A stretch of 64,000 nucleotides of DNA from Desulfospira sp963664655 (GCA_963664655.2 OY761554.1:682001-746000), one strand, 5' to 3'. Positions 50,097 through 59,017 are shown, counted from the stretch's first letter. Translations and numbers: made by a program. Notes: generated by a model not told the origin, from the sequence alone.

Positions 50097-51349
50097 GAAT
50101 TCTTCATATATTAAGCCAGATGCCCGATTTCACCGGCTCGGGAAAGACCATTCAGGCCATTATCCGGCAGGCCCTGGCAAAAGGGCATGACAATTTTCTG
50201 GTGGCCGGGATCCAGGATGATTTTACCTTTGATCCGGCTCTGGTACCGGCTGACCAGACCCGGTTTGTCCGGTTTAACGGCGGTGAGCTTGATTTCAGGC
50301 TGCCGGGCATGAGCGATGTCATGCCTTACCCGAGTACGGTGTTTTCCTCTATGGGACCCGAACAGCTCAGCCAATATGAGGCAGCCTTTGAAAAGGCTGT
50401 CCAATGGGCGAAAGACCGGTTTTCTCCGGACATTATTCATTCCCACCACCTGTGGATTGTCTCAAAAATCGCCCGGAAAGTCTGCTCAGACCTTCCCATG
50501 GTCACGTCCTGCCACGGCACCTGCCTGCGCCAGGCCTTTCTTTGTCCCTTGATCGGTTCTCAGATGGGGCCGTGGGTCCGGCAGATGGATGCCGTCCTCT
50601 GCCTGAGCCGGCACCAGAAAGATGAGGTCCGGAAGGTTCACGGGGTGTCGCAGGAGAACCTTCATGTGGTGGGGGCGGGATTTGAAAAGGAGCTGTTTTA
50701 TCCGGGGCCCAAACCCTTGGACGGCCCGGTGGAAATTGTATATGCCGGAAAACTGAGCCGGTCCAAAGGGGTTGCCTGGCTGCTGCGGTCTCTTAAAAAG
50801 GTTTCAGTCCAAAATTTTCGGCTTCACCTGGCCGGTTCCGGATCCGGCCGGGAAAAAGATGAATGTCTGGAGCTTGCCCGGTCCATGGGGGATCGGGTGG
50901 TGGTCCACGGCCCCCTGCCCCATGAAACGCTTTCCCGGTTAATGCGGCAATCCCATGTGTTTGTGCTGCCCTCTTTTTTTGAGGGGCTGCCCTTAGTCCT
51001 CATGGAGGCGTTGTCCTCGGGCTGCCGGATTCTGACCACGGCCCTTCCCGGGACCCGGGAAATTCTGGGGGATGTTCAATCGGATATGATGGATCTTCTG
51101 CCCCTGCCGCCCCTTCAAACCGTTGATACCCCCTTTGAATCAGACCTGCCCGGCCTTGAAGATGCCCTGGCAAAGGCCCTGGAACGTAGCATCCATAAGA
51201 CATTGAAAGACCGGCAGCCGGATCTTTCCGGCCTGGATGACATTGTCCGGTCCTGGTCCTGGAAAAATGTGTTTTCGCGCATGGAACGGGTGTATGGGGC
51301 GGTTATGAAAAGGTCAGGGCAATCGCTGCAATATCGTCATGGCATTTAA
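50093..51349 (+). CDS. GT4-family glycosyltransferase
   Basis: The 418-residue protein has a GT-B fold of the GT4 type: LHILSQMPDFTGSGKTIQAI at the N-terminus with a glycine-rich acceptor loop, SPDIIHSHHLWIVSKIARKV and MVTSCHGTCLRQAF in domain one, and VEIVYAGKLSRSKGVAWLL, then FVLPSFFEGLPLVLMEALSS with the donor-binding E...E pair. It probably adds a sugar to a lipid or glycan; donor and acceptor are unknown. It is translationally coupled to the DUF3786 gene and overlaps the convergent phosphatase gene by 47 bp. Confidence 0.88.
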   Translation: MRILHILSQMPDFTGSGKTIQAIIRQALAKGHDNFLVAGIQDDFTFDPALVPADQTRFVRFNGGELDFRLPGMSDVMPYPSTVFSSMGPEQLSQYEAAFEKAVQWAKDRFSPDIIHSHHLWIVSKIARKVCSDLPMVTSCHGTCLRQAFLCPLIGSQMGPWVRQMDAVLCLSRHQKDEVRKVHGVSQENLHVVGAGFEKELFYPGPKPLDGPVEIVYAGKLSRSKGVAWLLRSLKKVSVQNFRLHLAGSGSGREKDECLELARSMGDRVVVHGPLPHETLSRLMRQSHVFVLPSFFEGLPLVLMEALSSGCRILTTALPGTREILGDVQSDMMDLLPLPPLQTVDTPFESDLPGLEDALAKALERSIHKTLKDRQPDLSGLDDIVRSWSWKNVFSRMERVYGAVMKRSGQSLQYRHGI

Positions 51350-52175
51350 ACCGGGGAAAGGCCAGGCAGTGAGGGTCTTTTTGTTCTGTTTTCCTGATCC
51401 GGTTTTTCAGCCCTTCAAGGCCGAGGCCGAGGAATTCTTTGACCAAGGGGGCATAATTTTTGGTTTGGGTTACTTGGGTGCAGGGAATGGTCAGGCCGTC
51501 GGTGAACAGCAGGATGTGCTTGACATTGTCCAGGGACTGGTTTCCCCGGTTGAGAAAATTTTCCGCTTCTTTTTCCCCGTTAAGGACCCCGTAGGCCTGA
51601 TTCATTCCCAGGCGGACCTTTTTGATCTGGGGGGCCAGGGCTTTCCGGGCAGCTGAGAGGGGCTTTGGCATGAGGTCTTCATTCCGGTCCGGACAGCCCA
51701 TTTCCCGGACCAGTTCTTTCCACAGGGTCAGGGTTTCAAAATCATGGTCCGGTCTGTCCACCAGCACCTTATGATCGCCGTTGTCATAGACCAGCAGGAT
51801 CATGGCATCACCGGTCTGGACCCATTCCATGCCGTCCTCGGTGATCCGGACCACCGCCGCACTGGTACTCCAGAGATTTTCCTTTCGTGAAATATCCACC
51901 CCGTTAAGGATCATCTGTTCTTTGATTTCACGGTTGGCCTGCCGGGCGAGCCGGGCCAGGGGAAAATGGTTCTGCCGAAACACTGACCGGGCCGTTGCTG
52001 AGGCGATTTCCCCTCCGGTTTCTCCCCGGCCGAAGGTCTGCTTATCCAGGCTGGTGGCCCCGTCAAAGACACCAAATATATTGTCCTGGATCACCAGGCA
52101 GTCTTCATTGGCAACTGCAGTTCCCTTTTCAAGGATGGACCGGATTTTGATTTTTTGGGGATTGAAGCACATCAT
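51303..52175 (-). CDS. PP2C-type protein phosphatase
   Basis: The 290-residue protein has PP2C metal-ligand segments: ANEDCLVIQDNIFGVFDGAT near the N-terminus (ED and DG), STSAAVVRI with WVQTGDAMILLV, ILLFTDGLTIP with Asp, and KCHDDIAAIAL with the final Asp. It removes phosphate from Ser or Thr of proteins. No partner Ser/Thr kinase is in the window. The spacing of the acidic residues supports a catalytically active enzyme. It is convergent with the glycosyltransferase, and the gene-free region after its start (52176-52439) contains a heptad hairpin. Confidence 0.85.
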   Translation of the reverse strand: MMCFNPQKIKIRSILEKGTAVANEDCLVIQDNIFGVFDGATSLDKQTFGRGETGGEIASATARSVFRQNHFPLARLARQANREIKEQMILNGVDISRKENLWSTSAAVVRITEDGMEWVQTGDAMILLVYDNGDHKVLVDRPDHDFETLTLWKELVREMGCPDRNEDLMPKPLSAARKALAPQIKKVRLGMNQAYGVLNGEKEAENFLNRGNQSLDNVKHILLFTDGLTIPCTQVTQTKNYAPLVKEFLGLGLEGLKNRIRKTEQKDPHCLAFPRFKCHDDIAAIALTFS

Positions 52176-52255
52176 CTGACAATTATAAAAACAGGTTTTT
52201 TCTTGTCAAAATGAAAAATCAAATATGTTCCCGGATTGATATTTGAATTTTGAAT

Positions 52256-52338
52256 GGAGACCGCAGACCGGAATGCGTATCCCAGAGGGAGTCGCAATAT
52301 CCGGTTTCCGGTCTCCCTTCTTTCGGTCTCCCTTTTTT
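52256..52338. repeat. Heptad hairpin of the GGAGACC family, copy 2
   Basis: GGAGACC GCAGACC GGAATGC on the left and CCGGTTT CCGGTCT CCCTTCT TTCGGTC TCCC on the right are built of 7-base units; Ts follow. It lies between the divergent PP2C and DUF169 genes. Confidence 0.65.
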
Positions 52339-52439
52339 AAATAGGCTTTTGTCTTTGGGGAAAATATTTTAACATGAGCGGTGCGATTATCCGGGGCGGT
52401 CCCGGTTTTGAAGCTGAAGGCATAACATAAGGAGACCCT

Positions 52440-53213
52440 ATGGCACTCTCATATAAGGAAATACAGCACACCCTCATGGCAGAATTGCGGCTTTACCATT
52501 TTCCGGTGGCGGTTAAATTCTTTTTTGACCGTGAGGAGATTGATGAATTTAAACAGGCACACGAATTTTATACCCCTGTAAAACCCATGACCTTTTGCCA
52601 GTGGGAGATCGCGGCACGCATGAAGGGGCAGGTTGTTTTTGCCGATAAAACAGGGCTTGGCTGTTCCAATGCCATGTACGGGTTTGGCTGGAAGGAACTG
52701 GATGACGGGGAAATCAAAAGCCATTTAAAATATGTCCGGGACAAGGCCCAGGCCAAAAAAGCCGTACTGGCAAAGCCGCGTCTTAAACCCGGCCTTCTGG
52801 GCGTTGCCGTGGCCCCCCTTGGCGATGCCAGGTTTACCGCCGATACCATCCATTTTTACTGCGATACCATGCAGGCCTACCATCTTGCGGTGGACTGGAT
52901 GGCGGCAACGGATATTTTTCCCATGCGGTCCAATATAACAGTCAATTCGTCTGCCTGCTGCGGCAATGTCTATGCCCATAACCAGCAGATGGCCAACATG
53001 CTGCCGGCCTGTTCAGGATCCTATAATGCCGGCAAGACCGAACGGGGCGAGATTAATTTTATCCTGCCGGAAAACCATCTTGGCCCAATGGTAGAGCAGC
53101 TTTTAAGACGAAAGGAAGAATACGGCAGCGGCGCCATCACCCGCCCGGGGGATGGATTCCCCGGCGCAGATATTTGCAAGAACTGTCCGCTCATTGTTTT
53201 CAAAAAAGGGTAA
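52440..53213 (+). CDS. DUF169-family protein
   Basis: The 257-residue protein fits DUF169: LRLYHFPVAVKFFFDREEID, then MTFCQWEIAARMKGQVVFAD, CSNAMYGFGW, and VAVAPLGDARFTADTIHFYC. SACCGNVYAHNQQMANMLPA and the end ICKNCPLIVFKKG add cysteines, six to eight in all. Several could be metal ligands. The family is abundant in anaerobes and has no settled function. AAGGAGAC precedes the ATG. The stop codon is the first part of an inverted-repeat element. Confidence 0.8.
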   Translation: MALSYKEIQHTLMAELRLYHFPVAVKFFFDREEIDEFKQAHEFYTPVKPMTFCQWEIAARMKGQVVFADKTGLGCSNAMYGFGWKELDDGEIKSHLKYVRDKAQAKKAVLAKPRLKPGLLGVAVAPLGDARFTADTIHFYCDTMQAYHLAVDWMAATDIFPMRSNITVNSSACCGNVYAHNQQMANMLPACSGSYNAGKTERGEINFILPENHLGPMVEQLLRRKEEYGSGAITRPGDGFPGADICKNCPLIVFKKG

Positions 53214-53316
53214 CTGTTCAGCAGTGCCCCATCTTCGCTCATTCAGGCCTTCTCACATAGCAAAAGTATGCTACGAAGTCCTGACTAAACAAATATGAAG
53301 CACTGATGAACAGTTA
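53211..53316. repeat. MITE-like element after the DUF169 gene
   Basis: TAACTGTTCAGCAGTGC (53211-53227) and GCACTGATGAACAGTTA (53300-53316) are inverted with one mismatch. Inside is the smaller hairpin TAGC-aaaagtat-GCTA and a TCAGG...CCTGA pair. The total is 106 bp. The left end provides the gene stop codon TAA. No copy elsewhere in the window was found. Confidence 0.6.
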
Positions 53317-53401
53317 CGGACCCAGGTTTTGCTTAGTTTTCAGCATTAGCTGAATAGTTACAAAAAAGATTAAATTATTATTCCCCCAAGGAGGTACTTA
53401 T

Positions 53402-54052
53402 ATGCAGATGGAAGCAGAACGAAAAACCATTGTCCGGTTTGGAATTAAAATGGTCGAGTCCGGCCTGACCACCGGCACCGGCGGCAATCTGAGTATCCTG
53501 GACCGGGATTCGGGCCGGGTGGCCGTCACTCCCAGCGGCATTGAATATAAAATCATGCAGCCCGGCGATGTGGTCCTTACTGATCTGGACGGGAAGGTTC
53601 TGGACGGCGGTCTTAAGCCCACCAGTGAGCTTGAGTTTCATCTGTCCGTCTACCGTCAGCGCCAGGATATACAGGCCGTTGTCCACACCCATTCCCCTTA
53701 TGCCACGACCATGGCCTGCTTAGGCATGGAAATTCCGGCGGTTCACTATCTGGTGGGATTTGCCGGCAAAAAAGTGCCCATTGCCCCCTATGCAACCTTT
53801 GGAACCCCGGAACTGGCCCAAAGCGTGGCAGAGAATATTGGGGATTACAATGCCCTGCTCCTGGCCAACCATGGCCTTTTGGCCGTGGGCTCAAACATGG
53901 ACACGGCCTTTGCCGCTGCCGAAGAAATCGAATTTGTGGCCCGGATTTATTACCAGACCCTGAGCATCGGCAAACCGGTTATTTTACCGGATGCGGAAAT
54001 GGATGTGGTCTGTGAAAAATTCAAGACTTACGGGCAAAAGAAGCTCAGCTGA
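53402..54052 (+). CDS. Class II aldolase, L-fuculose-phosphate aldolase-like
   Basis: The 216-residue protein is a zinc-dependent class II aldolase/adducin-type enzyme: GLTTGTGGNLSILDRD near residue 22, VAVTPSGIEYKIMQPGDVVL, LKPTSELEFHLSVYRQR with the catalytic Glu, VVHTHSPYATTMACLG with two zinc histidines, and LLANHGLLAVGSNM with the third. It cleaves sugar phosphates to dihydroxyacetone phosphate and an aldehyde. The fuculose assignment is only the closest well-known member. AAGGAGG lies ten bases before the ATG. A heptad hairpin follows at once. Confidence 0.87.
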   Translation: MQMEAERKTIVRFGIKMVESGLTTGTGGNLSILDRDSGRVAVTPSGIEYKIMQPGDVVLTDLDGKVLDGGLKPTSELEFHLSVYRQRQDIQAVVHTHSPYATTMACLGMEIPAVHYLVGFAGKKVPIAPYATFGTPELAQSVAENIGDYNALLLANHGLLAVGSNMDTAFAAAEEIEFVARIYYQTLSIGKPVILPDAEMDVVCEKFKTYGQKKLS

Positions 54053-54053
54053 T

Positions 54054-54135
54054 GGAGACCGGAAGAAAGGAGACAGGAGACCGGAAGCTTTAAATTCCCG
54101 GGTTAACCCTTTCGGTTTCCGGTCTCCCTCCGGTT
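54054..54135. repeat. Heptad hairpin of the GGAGACC family, copy 3
   Basis: GGAGACC GGAAGAA AGGAGAC AGGAGAC on the left faces TTTCGGT TTCCGGT CTCCCTC on the right. It lies between the convergent aldolase and patatin genes, so it may act as a terminator for both. Confidence 0.65.
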
Positions 54136-54140
54136 GAATC

Positions 54141-55355
54141 TTACGGGTTAACCATAAAGCCCGGCGGGGCGGTTTCCCACGGGTATCCGTTTAATGCCAT
54201 CTCATAGCCCCGGTCAAACAATTTGCCCATATAAACCGGATCAAACCCTTCGGAGGATTCCTCTGTAAAACCCGAGGGGATAAAGGCCAGGTGGAACCGG
54301 TTCCCGTCCCTTTGGCACAGCGCATAGATCTGATAACAGTCCCCGATCCCCTGGGTCCGGATAAGGGAGGATATGGACCGGGCCGCAATGGGGACGATCT
54401 GGGGGGTTACGCCGTTGACATCCGGTTCCAGAAAAGAGTTGCGGATCACAAACACATTGGGCGTTCCTTTGACCTTCAATTTCTCCGTAATTTTTTTCCA
54501 GTCTATGGCGGCCGGGTAAACAAAGACCTGGGAGCCTGTTCCGCCGTCCACATGGAGTTCGTCAAACTGTTTCCCGTTGCTCTCAACCGGGATCAGCACC
54601 GGGGGAAACGCCACCGGAATGGCGGCTGAAGCCCTGAGAATGTCATGGATTAATGGGATTTTATCAGGATAGTCACTGGATGCAATGGTGCCGATATTCC
54701 ATATAACGGACCGGCCGGCATCCAGGTTAAAGGTGCCGATGTACAGCTGCCGCCCTTTTTTGTGTTCTCTGGCAATGGCATCAATGATTTTGGCGTCCAC
54801 GTATTTGTCAATCATGGCCTTTAACGGCGCCGTGTCCACGATGGAATCACTGAATATGGCAGAAAGGGCGCTTTTCTTTTTGACCAGATTCTGGGTGGAG
54901 GTGGTGGTGTACATGGTTTTCAGGGTGTCATCGTAATCTGAACCCAGAAAGGCAAAGGGGGCGGTCAGGGCCCCGGTGCTGATGCCGGTGACCATGGTGA
55001 ACTCGGGCCGGGTGCCGGAAGCCGACCATCCGGCCAGCAGCCCTGCCCCGAAGGCCCCGTTGGCACCGCCGCCGGAGATGGCCAGGTAATTGTGGGGCGT
55101 GTTATAAACCTCCTGGAAATATTGGGGCAGCTGTTCCGATGTAAGGGATTCGATTCCCTGTTTTGACCATGACGGCCATTCATCCCCCCAGAAACGGGCA
55201 TGGGGGATGCCCGGGATTTCAACCTTTGTGGTGAGCTGTGCCGGAACCGGTGACCGCTCGGGGATAGCGGCACAGCCCGTCATGGCAGCCATTACCGCCA
55301 TGGCGATCACCCCCATTATGGCCATATGAATTTGCTGATGGGGTTTTTGTGTCAT
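54141..55355 (-). CDS. Patatin-like phospholipase lipoprotein
   Basis: The 404-residue protein has a lipoprotein signal (VMAAMTGCAA, Cys 28) and a patatin domain: YLAISGGGANGAFGAGLLAG with the oxyanion GGG, the nucleophile Ser in VTGISTGALTAPFAFLG, and the catalytic Asp in LHVDGGTGSQVFV. The Ser-Asp dyad is intact, so hydrolysis of lipids at the outer membrane or periplasm is likely. The end (ALNGYPWETAPPGF) is common in DUF-type bacterial patatins. The start has AAGGATAAT upstream. Confidence 0.9.
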   Translation of the reverse strand: MTQKPHQQIHMAIMGVIAMAVMAAMTGCAAIPERSPVPAQLTTKVEIPGIPHARFWGDEWPSWSKQGIESLTSEQLPQYFQEVYNTPHNYLAISGGGANGAFGAGLLAGWSASGTRPEFTMVTGISTGALTAPFAFLGSDYDDTLKTMYTTTSTQNLVKKKSALSAIFSDSIVDTAPLKAMIDKYVDAKIIDAIAREHKKGRQLYIGTFNLDAGRSVIWNIGTIASSDYPDKIPLIHDILRASAAIPVAFPPVLIPVESNGKQFDELHVDGGTGSQVFVYPAAIDWKKITEKLKVKGTPNVFVIRNSFLEPDVNGVTPQIVPIAARSISSLIRTQGIGDCYQIYALCQRDGNRFHLAFIPSGFTEESSEGFDPVYMGKLFDRGYEMALNGYPWETAPPGFMVNP

Positions 55356-55614
55356 ATGTATTATCCTTTTTTATTTTTTGAATTCAGCTCAGGGCTTTGC
55401 GCCCCAGGACTTCCGGCTGTCGGAAAAGGTTGTCAAACAGGGGAAACAGGATATCAGCCATAAAGCGTTCCTCCTGTTGTTGGCTTATGGCAGATCAGAT
55501 AGGATGTGTCAATGGGTTTGGCCGTCACCAGTAAAAACAGGCCATTCCAGAATTGGAAACTCCAATAAAATGGACTTGGGATATGGGACTTGGGGATTGC
55601 AGCATCCGTGGCCG

Positions 55615-55709
55615 TTTATATGAAAGTCTCACTATCAAGCCGAAAAGACTTTCATTTTTCGTTGTGGACGGTGCTTGGTTGGATAATCCAAGCCGTCCGT
55701 GACGGTTAT
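55615..55709 (+). repeat. Small dispersed repeat, copy C
   Basis: It starts TTTATATGAAAGTCTCAC and ends GTGACGGTTAT. Hairpin 1 ATGAAAGTCT...AGACTTTCAT and hairpin 2 GGACGGtgCTTGG...CCAAGCCGTCC are both perfect apart from a two-base bulge. It lacks the CCGGTTTCTGCCCTTTAGGG segment of copies A and B. Confidence 0.8.
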
Positions 55710-55860
55710 AGAAAATCCATATACTTTATTTATCCATATATCACGAATAACGATTGGATTTTAAATCGCCCTCATGCCATGTAAGCCCTGACTTTCGGTG
55801 AAAGCGACAGGGAACATTCCCAGATGCCTTGATTGGCTGAACCAGGCCTTGTCCGGATGG

Positions 55861-55888
55861 TTCTTTGTGACGGTTATCGGCATATAAT
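55861..55888 (+). promoter_or_regulatory. Candidate promoter of the amino-acid ABC operon
   Basis: TATAAT at 55883-55888 is 16 bp after TTCTTT (55861-55866), a good -10 with a weak -35. AAAGGAGAG follows at 55898, just before the first ATG. Confidence 0.45.
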
Positions 55889-55909
55889 AAAATTTAAAAA
55901 GGAGAGAAC

Positions 55910-56812
55910 ATGAAAAAAATGATGCGGTTTGGCGTTTCAGCGCTTATTTATGGGGTTGTGGTTTTGGGGCTTATCAGCATCCCGGGCTATGGGGTGGCTG
56001 GAACTGAAAATTTGCTGGAGTCCATTGAGAAATCCGGCGAGGTTCACATGGGCTTCAGGGAAGGGTCTGTGCCCTTTGGCTTTATTGACAAGGACGGGTC
56101 CTGGGTGGGGTTTGGCATTGATCTGGGCACTGAAGTGACCAAAGATCTTGAGAAAAAGTTCAATAAGCCCATCAAGCTGGTCAAACATCCCATGAACCCC
56201 AAAACCCGGATCACCATGGTGGCCAACGGCATGGTGGCCATGGGCATCGGCTCCACCACCATTACCCTTGCCAGAGAGCAGGTGGTGGACTTCAGTCTTC
56301 CCTATTTTCTGACGGGAACCCGGCTTCTGGTGCCCAAGGACAGCCCCATCACAGGATTTGCCGATATCGGGGGAAAACGGGTGGGCATGGGGTCCGGCTC
56401 CACTGCCAATATTAAAGGAATGGACCTGGCCATTGCCCAGGGCCTGGTGAAACCGGCCTGCCAGAAGGTGTTGTTTGAGGAGCACAACAAGGGATTTCTG
56501 GCCCTTCAGCAGGGAAAAATTGATGCCTATTTTACCGATGCCAGCCAGCTGGCCGGGATGCAGGCCAAGGCCGCCAATCCCCAGGACTGGAAAATTGTTG
56601 GCCAATACCTGACCTATGAACCCTATGGCATGATCCTGCCGGAAAACCAGGGGGAATGGCGGGACTTTGTTAACGAATCCCTGATTCACATGATCAAGGA
56701 CGGACGGTTTGAAGCCCTGTACACCAAGTGGTTCGGTCCTGACGGGGTGGTGCCCCTGCCCATGACCGACGAGTACAAGGTGCTGCTCAAATCCTTAAGC
56801 TATCCGGAATAG
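55910..56812 (+). CDS. Polar amino-acid ABC transporter substrate-binding protein
   Basis: The 300-residue protein has a signal peptide (to about residue 30) and the family-3 binding-protein fold. EKSGEVHMGFREGSVPFGFI, WVGFGIDLGTEVTKDLEKKF, VANGMVAMGIGSTTITLARE and VVDFSLPYFLTGTRLLVPKD are matched by GGKRVGMGSGSTANIKG and QQGKIDAYFTDASQLAG in the second lobe. It captures a polar or acidic amino acid. It is the first gene of a four-gene operon with two permeases and an ATPase. Ribosome-binding site and signal are clear. Confidence 0.92.
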   Translation: MKKMMRFGVSALIYGVVVLGLISIPGYGVAGTENLLESIEKSGEVHMGFREGSVPFGFIDKDGSWVGFGIDLGTEVTKDLEKKFNKPIKLVKHPMNPKTRITMVANGMVAMGIGSTTITLAREQVVDFSLPYFLTGTRLLVPKDSPITGFADIGGKRVGMGSGSTANIKGMDLAIAQGLVKPACQKVLFEEHNKGFLALQQGKIDAYFTDASQLAGMQAKAANPQDWKIVGQYLTYEPYGMILPENQGEWRDFVNESLIHMIKDGRFEALYTKWFGPDGVVPLPMTDEYKVLLKSLSYPE

Positions 56813-56871
56813 CCACAGCCAAACCGGGGGCCATAGAATAGAACCGGTTGCCCCCGGTGAACAGGAGCGAT

Positions 56872-57594
56872 TTGCTGAACTATACCTTTGACTGGACCGT
56901 CCTCTGGCGCCAGCCGTACGGGGCCATGATGCTCAAGGGGATCTGGACCACCTTGAGCATCTCTCTTACGGCCTGGTGCCTGGCCGTGGTCCTCGGCATT
57001 ATCATTGCCGCCTGCAGGGTGTACCCCAGCCGGGCCTGCCGGACTTTTGGGTTCGGCTATGTCCTGGTGTTCAGAAATATTCCGTTTCTGGTCCAGTTGT
57101 TTTTCTGGTATTTTGCCGCCCCGTTGCTGTTGCCCAAATCCGCCCAGGCCTGGCTCTATGATACGATTCCTGATTATGCCTTCTGGTGCGGCTGTGTGGG
57201 GCTTGGCATGTATACGGCATCCCGGGTGGCCGAGCAGTTCCGGGCCGGGCTGCTGGCCATCCCCAAAGACCAGTACCGGGCCGCCTATGCCACGGGGTTA
57301 AGGCCGGTCCAGGTGTACGGCCATGTGATCCTGCCCTATGCCTTCAGGATCATTATTCCAGCGTTTACTACGGAGTTTCTCACCTGTTTTAAAAACTCGG
57401 CCCTGGCCATGACCATCGGGGTCATGGAAATTACCCACACCGCCTATGTCATTGACTCCTTTACCTGGCACGGCCTGGAAACCACCACCGCGGCGAGCCT
57501 GTGCTATCTTACCATTGCCCAGATGGTGGCCCTTTTCATGTGGCGCGTTGAAAAACGGTGGGCCGTTCCCGGCCTGATCCGGCGGGGGGCTTAA
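56872..57594 (+). CDS. Amino-acid ABC transporter permease 1
   Basis: The start is uncertain: TTG 56872 has AGGAG just before it, while GTG 56857 and TTG 56848 lie upstream. The protein of about 240 residues has five or so spans and the HisMQ-type signature: FRNIPFLVQLFFWYFAAPLL and the EAA-loop ASRVAEQFRAGLLAIPKDQY, then AAYATGLRPVQVYGHVILP, TCFKNSALAMTIGVMEI. It pairs with the next permease to form the membrane channel. It lies 59 bp after the binding-protein gene. Confidence 0.88.
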   Translation: MLNYTFDWTVLWRQPYGAMMLKGIWTTLSISLTAWCLAVVLGIIIAACRVYPSRACRTFGFGYVLVFRNIPFLVQLFFWYFAAPLLLPKSAQAWLYDTIPDYAFWCGCVGLGMYTASRVAEQFRAGLLAIPKDQYRAAYATGLRPVQVYGHVILPYAFRIIIPAFTTEFLTCFKNSALAMTIGVMEITHTAYVIDSFTWHGLETTTAASLCYLTIAQMVALFMWRVEKRWAVPGLIRRGA

Positions 57595-57605
57595 GGCGAA
57601 TCATT

Positions 57606-58265
57606 ATGGACTTTTCAGTCATTTTAGATAATCTGGGGTATATGGCCGGCGGGCTTTGGCTCACCTTTGAAATCGCGGTCATGGCCGTGTCCGGGGGGCT
57701 TGCCTGGGGAATCATCCTGGGGCTTGGCCGGCTTTCTCCCATCCGGCTGATCTATTATCCGGCCAGCCTCTATGTCCACTTTTTCAGGGGGATTCCCTTA
57801 ATCCTGGTGATTTTCTGGATTTATTTTCTCATGCCGGTCCTCTTGGGCCGGTCCATGGGGCAGCTGCCGGCGGTGGTTCTTTCCTTTATTCTTTACGAAG
57901 CGGCTTATTTTGCGGAAATCGTCAGATCCGGTATCCAGGCGGTTCCTTTGGGTCAGAAACGGGCCGGCCTTGCCGCGGGTCTTCGGCCCCGGCAGCTGGC
58001 CTGCCATGTGATCCTGCCCCAGGCCTTAAAAAAGATGGTGCCGGCCCTGGTGACCCATTGCGTGGTGGTTTTCCAGGATACGTCTCTGGCTTATGTGATC
58101 GGGCTAAGAGAGTTTTTGCGCCGGGTCAACCTGGTGGATGCCAGGGAGGCCCGGTCCGTGGAGCTTTATCTGTTTGCAGCCGGTGTTTATTTTATTTTAT
58201 GCACCCTGGGAACCTTTCTGGGGCGAACCCTGGAAAGCCGGCCCGGGGTAAAGGATGTGCCGTGA
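57606..58265 (+). CDS. Amino-acid ABC transporter permease 2
   Basis: The ATG at 57606 follows the first permease stop by 11 bp; a frame from 57558 would overlap it without gain. The 219-residue protein has the HisMQ pattern: HFFRGIPLILVIFWIYFLMP, AAYFAEIVRSGIQAVPLGQK, AGLAAGLRPRQLACHVILPQ, and FQDTSLAYVIGLREFLRR. The stop overlaps the ATPase start (GTGA). Confidence 0.9.
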   Translation: MDFSVILDNLGYMAGGLWLTFEIAVMAVSGGLAWGIILGLGRLSPIRLIYYPASLYVHFFRGIPLILVIFWIYFLMPVLLGRSMGQLPAVVLSFILYEAAYFAEIVRSGIQAVPLGQKRAGLAAGLRPRQLACHVILPQALKKMVPALVTHCVVVFQDTSLAYVIGLREFLRRVNLVDAREARSVELYLFAAGVYFILCTLGTFLGRTLESRPGVKDVP

Positions 58266-58999
58266 TTGACATCAGACATCTGGGACTTTCCTACGGCAGC
58301 CATCAGGCTTTGGCCGATGTGTCCGTCACCGTTGAAAAGGGGCAGACCCTGGTGGTCTGCGGCCCGTCCGGGTCGGGAAAATCCACCCTGCTTCGGTGCA
58401 TTAACGGCCTGGAGCGGTTTCAGGAGGGGCAGGTCTATGTGGACCAGGTGCCTGTCCAGGACGCGGATACAGATATTTATGCCTTGCGGTCCCGCATCGG
58501 CATGGTGTTTCAGCATTTTGAACTCTATCCCCATAAAACCGTGCTGGACAACCTGACCCTTGCTCCGGTAAAAGTAAAAAAAATGTCCATGGCCAAAGCC
58601 CGGGAAAAGGGCATGGCCCTGCTGGACCAGGTGGGGATCGCAGACCAGGCCCACAAGTATCCGGCCACCCTTTCCGGCGGACAGCAGCAGCGGGCCGCCA
58701 TTGCCCGGGCCCTGGCCATGGAGCCGGCCGTCATGCTCTTTGACGAACCCACATCGGCCCTGGACCCGGAAATGATCAAAGAGGTGCTCGAGGTTATGGC
58801 AGGGCTCACAAGGTCGGGCATGACCATGGTGGTGGTCACCCACGAGATGGGGTTTGCCAGAAGGGCGGCCCATGAGATCGTGTTTATGGACAAGGGCCGG
58901 ATCGTGGAAAAGAACAATGCCCGGGACTTTTTCCGTTCGCCGGTCCATGAACGGACCCGGCAGTTTCTGGGCAGGGTCATGGACGAACCCTATGCCTGA
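58262..58999 (+). CDS. Amino-acid ABC transporter ATP-binding protein
   Basis: The GTG at 58262 starts VIDIRHLGLSYGSHQALADV, the correct N-terminus, and overlaps the permease stop. The 245-residue protein has Walker A CGPSGSGKSTLLRCINGLE, the Q-loop GMVFQHFELYPHKTVLDNL, the signature LSGGQQQRAAIARALAM, Walker B VMLFDEPTSALDPE, and the H-loop VVTHEMGFARRAA. All are intact. It powers uptake by the permeases before it. The reading frame is open to 58058, but that part is antisense-like permease sequence. Confidence 0.95.
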   Translation: MIDIRHLGLSYGSHQALADVSVTVEKGQTLVVCGPSGSGKSTLLRCINGLERFQEGQVYVDQVPVQDADTDIYALRSRIGMVFQHFELYPHKTVLDNLTLAPVKVKKMSMAKAREKGMALLDQVGIADQAHKYPATLSGGQQQRAAIARALAMEPAVMLFDEPTSALDPEMIKEVLEVMAGLTRSGMTMVVVTHEMGFARRAAHEIVFMDKGRIVEKNNARDFFRSPVHERTRQFLGRVMDEPYA

Positions 59000-59017
59000 T
59001 AAAGGAAGGCCAATAAG

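Larger units (their letters stand above)
55356..55909. other. Gene-poor spacer with repeat copy C
   Basis: About 550 bp separate the patatin gene from the ABC operon. Short frames exist, but none has a family pattern or good start. Repeat copy C (55615-55709) and the ABC promoter are the only structures I can support. TTGGAAACTCCAA at about 55553 is a small palindrome. Confidence 0.45.

Noticed and set aside
55378..55623. 81-codon frame between the patatin and ABC genes
   Set aside because: No ribosome-binding site, no recognisable pattern, and it runs into repeat copy C.
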